From assembly GCA_009779295.1 (NCBI GenBank), contig WREN01000053.1:1-10893 (forward strand): DNA of 10,893 nucleotides. The letters run 5' to 3'. The position numbers and the translations under genes were made by a program. Positions 7,005 through 10,893 of the stretch are shown here, in pieces; positions within the stretch are counted from its first letter, which is position 1; each line of letters starts with the position of its first letter. The notes beneath the pieces are model-generated. The model saw only the letters and a list, made by a program, of their open reading frames with translations. It was not told the DNA's origin and ran no database searches. This stretch comes from Oscillospiraceae bacterium. Its GTDB lineage: Bacteria; Bacillota; Clostridia; Oscillospirales; CAG-272.

Positions 7005-7820
7005 ATGTACAATTCAATTAGACTCACAGGATTAGCGGCGGCGTTCGCGGACGGGCTTGGCGTCGAACGTCCGAAATTTGCCGAACCGCCTATTCCCGCG
7101 CTGGCAAACCTGATAGGAAAAGTTGATCGGATATTCTTATACAACCCCGACGGCTTAGGGTTGTGGCACTTGCAGAAGTATACCGAATGGTTCGCGCCGT
7201 TGCAAGCGCGGATACAGTTAGCATTGCCGTTAATTGGAGTTATGCCGACCGTAACTCCGGTGAACTTCGCGAGCATATACACCGGCGCTCCTCCGAAAGT
7301 ACACGGAATCCAAACGTATGAACGACCGGTTATAAAAATCGATACCATCTTTGACGCTGTGATACGCGCGGGCAAAAAATGCGCGATTGTCACAAACGTT
7401 CATGTTTGCAGTATGTCGGAAATATTCCGCGAGCGCGAAATGGATTACTTCACATTCGGTTCTGAAGAATACGCTAATACATCCAAATCGGATTTATTGA
7501 AACTCGCTAACGAAAAAGCAATGCAATTGATTGGAGAAGATAAATATGATTTGTTGTGTGTATACAACGGGAATTACGACAGCGTGTCACATGCCACGTG
7601 GCCTGAATCGGAGGAATCGCTGGCGGCGATGCGAGATAACATAACCGCTTTCGCAGAATTTGCTGCGGCGACCGAAAAACATTGGGCGAAGCATAGAACG
7701 CTGATCGGTTTCGCGCCGGATCACGGTCATCACAGAGACGAAATCACCGGTAGGGGAACACACGGAACCGATTTGGAAGAAGACATAAACATCATTCACT
7801 TTTACGGTATACAGCCATGA
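7005..7820 (+). CDS. Alkaline phosphatase superfamily protein (type I phosphodiesterase/nucleotide pyrophosphatase-like)
   Basis: Members are two-metal enzymes that hydrolyse phosphate mono- or diesters or transfer phosphate. The metal and catalytic motifs appear in the expected order: NPDGLG (D49, first metal), MPTVTPVNFASIYTG then HGI (T84 the likely nucleophile, 80-101), YDSVSHATW (D192, H196), APDHGHH (D239, H240) and GTHG (H253). Its 271 residues are well below the roughly 400 of classical NPP enzymes, so the inserted cap regions are missing. No signal peptide is seen, so it should act in the cytoplasm, unlike most secreted relatives. AGGGGAG lies 13 nt before the ATG. It follows the NagB-like gene by 4 nt and shares ATGA with the next gene, so translation is probably coupled. 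Phosphatase, phosphodiesterase and phosphomutase activity cannot be told apart from the sequence. Confidence 0.85.
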   Translation: MYNSIRLTGLAAAFADGLGVERPKFAEPPIPALANLIGKVDRIFLYNPDGLGLWHLQKYTEWFAPLQARIQLALPLIGVMPTVTPVNFASIYTGAPPKVHGIQTYERPVIKIDTIFDAVIRAGKKCAIVTNVHVCSMSEIFREREMDYFTFGSEEYANTSKSDLLKLANEKAMQLIGEDKYDLLCVYNGNYDSVSHATWPESEESLAAMRDNITAFAEFAAATEKHWAKHRTLIGFAPDHGHHRDEITGRGTHGTDLEEDINIIHFYGIQP

Positions 7821-8644
7821 AATTCGGAACGTTAGTAAGAATAAGCGATATAAGCGAAAGCGATGAAAAATTCAAAAAGTTGAAAGAACTGGGTTTTGAT
7901 TCCTGCCAGTTGGTTTATAAACCGAAGGAGTATATTAAACAGGACGCGGAAACAATAAAAACCGCGGCTGAGAAATCGGGAATAGAAATCTCAGCGCAGT
8001 TCTGCGGTTTTTATGATACCGAAACGGTGTACGATTTATATTACGGTTTTCTCACAGCGGGATTGAATATCGAAGCGTATCGTTCGCAGCGATTGAATTA
8101 TGTCCGCGAAGCCGCGGCGTTCGCGTCGTGGCTTGGGATTACCGATATAATAATCCATGGAGGTTTCATTCCGAACAATCCGTTTTCTCCGGAATACGCA
8201 AGTATGCTTGTTTCGATTGAAAAGTTATCGCAGCAATGCGGCAATTTCGGTTTGAACATTTTGTTCGAAACCGGAGCGGAAGCGCCTATAACATTACTAC
8301 GGCTTATTGAGGATATTGGCAGAAATAATCTCTTCATCAATTTCGACCCCGCCAACATATTGATGTACGGCTACGGAAATCCGGTTGACGCGTTACACGT
8401 TTACGGCAAATACGTCCGCAATATCCACGGCAAAGACGGCATGCTTCCGACGAATCCGCGCAAGTTGGGAATTGAAAAACCCGCCGGAGAAGGCATGGTT
8501 GATTTTCCCGCAGTGTTCAAAATGTTGAAAATTTTAGGATATGACAGATATATAACCATAGAACGGGAAATAACCGGCGAACAGCAGATAAAAGATATAA
8601 TAAAAGCGAAAAAATATTTTGAGATAGTATTAAATACTGTATAG
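7817..8644 (+). CDS. Sugar phosphate isomerase/epimerase (xylose isomerase-like TIM barrel)
   Basis: This family of metal-dependent (alpha/beta)8 barrels interconverts keto sugars, inosose derivatives and hydroxy acids; it includes IolE, IolI, IolO, tagatose 3-epimerase and endonuclease IV. Likely metal ligands at the barrel mouth are H114 (IIIHGG), E151 (LFETG), D177 (NFDPAN), H204 (NIHGKDG) and E249 or E251 (TIERE). GEGMVDF (224-230) matches the conserved GxGxxDF motif. At 275 residues it has the usual length. The start ATG overlaps the stop of the upstream gene (ATGA) and has no good ribosome site of its own, so it depends on translational coupling. The Gfo/Idh and creatininase-family neighbours resemble inositol-type catabolic clusters, where such proteins act as epimerases or dehydratases. 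The actual substrate is unknown. Confidence 0.9.
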   Translation: MKFGTLVRISDISESDEKFKKLKELGFDSCQLVYKPKEYIKQDAETIKTAAEKSGIEISAQFCGFYDTETVYDLYYGFLTAGLNIEAYRSQRLNYVREAAAFASWLGITDIIIHGGFIPNNPFSPEYASMLVSIEKLSQQCGNFGLNILFETGAEAPITLLRLIEDIGRNNLFINFDPANILMYGYGNPVDALHVYGKYVRNIHGKDGMLPTNPRKLGIEKPAGEGMVDFPAVFKMLKILGYDRYITIEREITGEQQIKDIIKAKKYFEIVLNTV

Positions 8645-8657
8645 AAAGCAGGGATCA

Positions 8658-9551
8658 ATGATGTTGGCATACAAATTAAAAATCGGCGATACGGTCGGAA
8701 TCGTTTCACCGAGTCATATAGCTTCGGTTGAAAGGTATGGAAGAATTATAGCGAAAATCAAATCTTTGGGATTCAACGTAAAAACCGGCGAAAACATATA
8801 TAAAAGTACATACGGTTATCTTGCGAGCGAAGCGGAACGCGCGTATGATTTCAATAAAATGATTCTTGACGATACCGTTAAGATGATATTCTTCGGCGGC
8901 GGATCGGGCGCAATTGAATTGCTGCCGTATATTGATTATGCGGCGGTAAAAAGGAATCCGAAAATATTTTTGAGTTACAGCGACGGAACGTCAATATTGA
9001 ACGCGATATATTCAAAAACCGGTTTGATAACATATTACGGTCAGACGCCCGGAGATTTTGAGGATTTGCGATATTATACTTATGAGCAGTTCGCTTCGCA
9101 TTTTTTATTGGGTAATGCGGAAACGTTTGTGAGCAACAGCGAATGGTATTCATTATATGACGGAATCTGCGAGGGAACGCTTATCGGCGGTTACACATTA
9201 AATTTTGCGCTTTTGCTGAACAGTTGTTATTTCAAACTTCAAAATAAATATGTGTTATTTTTAGAAGACCACGAAAAATTCAACGATGTTGCTACTGTTA
9301 GTATGTTTCTTTCGCATATCGAACAAAACGAATTCATCAATAGGGTTTCCGGATTAATATTCGGGCACTATTCTGAAATTATCAATCAAGATTTAATGGA
9401 AAGGCTGAAAAGATTCGGCGCGAAGCATAATATACCCGTTGCGTATTGCGATGATTTCGGTCACGGCACAAACCACGCGATATTGCCCATCGGTAAAAAT
9501 ATTGTATTAAATACGATAGCGAAAACGTTGAAATTTGTTAATGAGGAGTAA
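8658..9551 (+). CDS. S66 family peptidase (LD-carboxypeptidase / muramoyltetrapeptide carboxypeptidase-like)
   Basis: S66 serine peptidases include LdcA, which removes the terminal D-alanine from cytoplasmic muropeptides during cell-wall recycling, and MccF, which cleaves the amide of microcin C-like compounds. The Ser-Glu-His triad is visible: S108 in LSYSDGT, E203 in LFLEDHE and H269 in DDFGHG, followed by LPIG. The N-terminal FFGGGSGAIELLPYID matches the family's oxyanion region (RGGxGxxRLLPxLD). With 297 residues it fits LdcA better than the longer MccF. No signal peptide is present. Two ATG codons stand in tandem (8658 and 8661). AGGGA at 8650-8654 is 3 nt from the first and 6 nt from the second, so 8661 may be the true start. 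The gap to the upstream gene is 13 nt. In this sugar-modifying operon it may cleave an amino acid or peptide from a sugar conjugate. Confidence 0.93.
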   Translation: MMLAYKLKIGDTVGIVSPSHIASVERYGRIIAKIKSLGFNVKTGENIYKSTYGYLASEAERAYDFNKMILDDTVKMIFFGGGSGAIELLPYIDYAAVKRNPKIFLSYSDGTSILNAIYSKTGLITYYGQTPGDFEDLRYYTYEQFASHFLLGNAETFVSNSEWYSLYDGICEGTLIGGYTLNFALLLNSCYFKLQNKYVLFLEDHEKFNDVATVSMFLSHIEQNEFINRVSGLIFGHYSEIINQDLMERLKRFGAKHNIPVAYCDDFGHGTNHAILPIGKNIVLNTIAKTLKFVNEE

Positions 9552-9557
9552 AAAACT

Positions 9558-10322
9558 ATGAAAAAATACTACGAACCGGAAAAAATCAAAGAAAATGTCT
9601 CACTCGAACCAATCCCCGACGAAGTGCGGATCCAATATCTGCGTCCCGGCGAATTATTACATATCTTAGAAAACTTCCCCGTAGCGTATCAGCCTGTCGG
9701 TACGCTTGAATGGCATGGACGGCAGAATCCGTTGGGCTGCGACGCGATAAAAGCAGAACGTTTGTGTATCGAAACCGCCAAAATAACCGGCGGAGCAGTC
9801 ATGCCGCCGATTTATTTCGCGACTGACGCTTTCCGCGATCTCGGTCACGGCATGGGTTTAGGTATGGACGCTGAAGCGGGATTCCAATTGCCGGGTTCAT
9901 TTTATAAAATGCCGAATGAATTGTTGAAAACATTCATTAAAACTGCTTGCGAGAATTATTTGGCGCGCGGATTCAAGCTCGTGATAATCGTTTCCGGTCA
10001 TAACGCTATAGCCCAGCAGTATTTGTTCGACGAACTCTGCTACGAAACGGAAAACGTTTGCTTCACGATGGAGTATGCTGTTTTGGAACCGAACGATCCG
10101 CGGCGGCACTCCGACCACGCGGGGTTTTACGAGACGAGTATGATGATGTACCATACGGAAAGAGTCAACCTTCAAGCCAACGACGGTTGTGAGAATCCGG
10201 AATTGGCCGTGCATACAAAAAGACCGCTGAACGAATCGTCAGCGGAAGAGGGCGAAAAATATTTTCAACTTCAAGTAGAAGGTTTGAGCAAATTCGCGAA
10301 AAGCAGGCTTGACAAAATTTAA
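9558..10322 (+). CDS. Creatininase family protein (metal-dependent amidohydrolase)
   Basis: The family contains creatininase, FAPy deformylase (ArfB), the mycofactocin peptidase MftE and the diketo-inositol hydrolase IolN, all metal-dependent hydrolases of amides or C-C bonds. The metal motif PVGTLEWHGRQNPLGCD (46-62) supplies E51, H53 and D62. IIVSGHNA (143-150) and HAGFYETS (187-194, H187 and E192) complete the site. Classical members read EWHGPHLPLGTD; the central PHL is RQN here, so the substrate pocket differs. It has 254 residues, including a 25-30 residue N-terminal lead before the core. GAGGAG at 9543-9548, inside the end of the S66 gene, lies 9 nt before the ATG. It is the last gene of the operon and ends 2 bp from a convergent gene with no terminator between. 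Creatininase activity itself is unlikely; a hydrolase for a sugar or cyclitol derivative fits the neighbours. Confidence 0.92.
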   Translation: MKKYYEPEKIKENVSLEPIPDEVRIQYLRPGELLHILENFPVAYQPVGTLEWHGRQNPLGCDAIKAERLCIETAKITGGAVMPPIYFATDAFRDLGHGMGLGMDAEAGFQLPGSFYKMPNELLKTFIKTACENYLARGFKLVIIVSGHNAIAQQYLFDELCYETENVCFTMEYAVLEPNDPRRHSDHAGFYETSMMMYHTERVNLQANDGCENPELAVHTKRPLNESSAEEGEKYFQLQVEGLSKFAKSRLDKI

Positions 10323-10324
10323 GG

Positions 10325-10893
10325 TTAAATTACCGTAAAGATAGTGTTGAAACTGTGCAATGTCGGTATAGTCAAATAACCGGATTCGCATAGATTTTCC
10401 ATGATTTCCGCCATGCCGTCAATTTTTATCGCCGCGATCGCTTTGCAATGTTCTTTAATAGCGGCGGGCGCGTGATTTTCCATTATGCGCGTAACGGTGG
10501 GAATAACGTCTGCAAGCATTGCTGCGACTTCGGTTGTCGAATCATCGCATTGTTCACATAACTTATTGTATTGTGCCTCGGTAAAAACGGGGCACATTGA
10601 TTTGTACGAGTCGCCGTCCTTCTCAATGAACATCCATTGGGTGTACTGAGCTATTACTTCAGGTATAAATTTATCGAATGTTTTATGCGCCGCCGCGAGT
10701 AGGAAGTCCGTGTATGATTGAATTGGACCTATACGCACCTGACAACTTTCAAGTAGTTTATAATTTGTTGCGTGAACCCATCCGTCATAGTATTCGCTTT
10801 TGGAATTTCCGTATATTCCATTGAATCGGCTTTTTGTATAATCGTAGTTTTGCCCCCAGAAATATCCTCTGCCTCCGAGCGGTAATAAAGGCA
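10325..10893 (-). CDS. Unrecognised protein, C-terminal part (start lies beyond the window)
   Basis: The frame ends at TAA (10327-10325) and stays open to the right edge, giving 188 visible residues. A GTG at 10738 is internal: the reading continues upstream through GGRGYFWGQNYDYTKSRFNG and SKSEYYDGWVHATNYKLLES without a stop. The N-terminal visible part is rich in Gly, Tyr and Trp. The rest looks helical, with four scattered cysteines, and the end is hydrophobic (TIPTLHSFNTIFTVI). No zinc, nucleotide or catalytic motif is obvious and I do not recognise the family. It converges on the six-gene operon, so it is probably not part of it. The long open frame with balanced codon use supports a real gene. 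Confidence 0.7.
   Translation of the reverse strand, partial: PLLPLGGRGYFWGQNYDYTKSRFNGIYGNSKSEYYDGWVHATNYKLLESCQVRIGPIQSYTDFLLAAAHKTFDKFIPEVIAQYTQWMFIEKDGDSYKSMCPVFTEAQYNKLCEQCDDSTTEVAAMLADVIPTVTRIMENHAPAAIKEHCKAIAAIKIDGMAEIMENLCESGYLTIPTLHSFNTIFTVI

Noticed and set aside
10325..10738. A complete 137-residue gene starting at GTG 10738.
   Set aside because: The same frame is open all the way to the window edge and no ribosome site precedes the GTG, so it is an internal codon of a longer gene.
1..10893. CRISPR array, tRNA, rRNA or phage genes.
   Set aside because: No regularly spaced direct repeats, no tRNA-like cloverleaf and no phage protein motifs were seen on either strand.

Overview
The window looks like a chromosomal piece of an anaerobic, moderately AT-rich bacterium, most likely Bacillota (Clostridia-like). 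The reasons are the lepA-hemW gene pair, strong Shine-Dalgarno sites (AAGGA, GGGAGG, GAGGAG), near-consensus sigma-A promoters in an AT-rich divergent spacer, and a GC-capped palindromic repeat of a kind common in such genomes. The lineage is inferred from gene content, not from a marker phylogeny.

Layout. Positions 1-53 (minus) hold the first 17 codons of a zinc-ribbon transposase that runs off the left edge. Positions 54-299 are non-coding, with one imperfect inverted repeat. Positions 300-4888 (minus) form a housekeeping operon read leftwards: lepA (elongation factor 4), hemW (radical-SAM heme chaperone) and a cardiolipin synthase. Positions 4889-5154 are a divergent control region: a consensus promoter for lepA, a second promoter facing right, and a 121-bp palindromic MITE-like element that would be transcribed in the leader of the rightward operon. 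Positions 5155-10322 (plus) are a tight six-gene operon with gaps or overlaps of -8, 4, -4, 13 and 6 nt. A partial unrecognised gene on the minus strand (10325-10893) converges on its end with only 2 bp between the stop codons.

The six-gene operon is the interesting part. It encodes a Gfo/Idh/MocA oxidoreductase, a divergent glucosamine-6-phosphate-deaminase-like protein, a compact alkaline-phosphatase-superfamily hydrolase, a xylose-isomerase-like TIM-barrel protein, an S66 (LD-carboxypeptidase) peptidase and a creatininase-family amidohydrolase. None has an obvious signal peptide, so all six appear cytoplasmic. No transporter, kinase or regulator lies in the operon. The set suggests stepwise oxidation, epimerisation, deamination and amide or C-C hydrolysis of an amino-sugar, aminocyclitol or sugar-peptide compound. 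The NagB-like protein keeps the catalytic signature but has lost the usual phosphate-binding loop and lysine, so its substrate may not be an ordinary hexosamine 6-phosphate. The pathway is inferred; the family assignments are solid.
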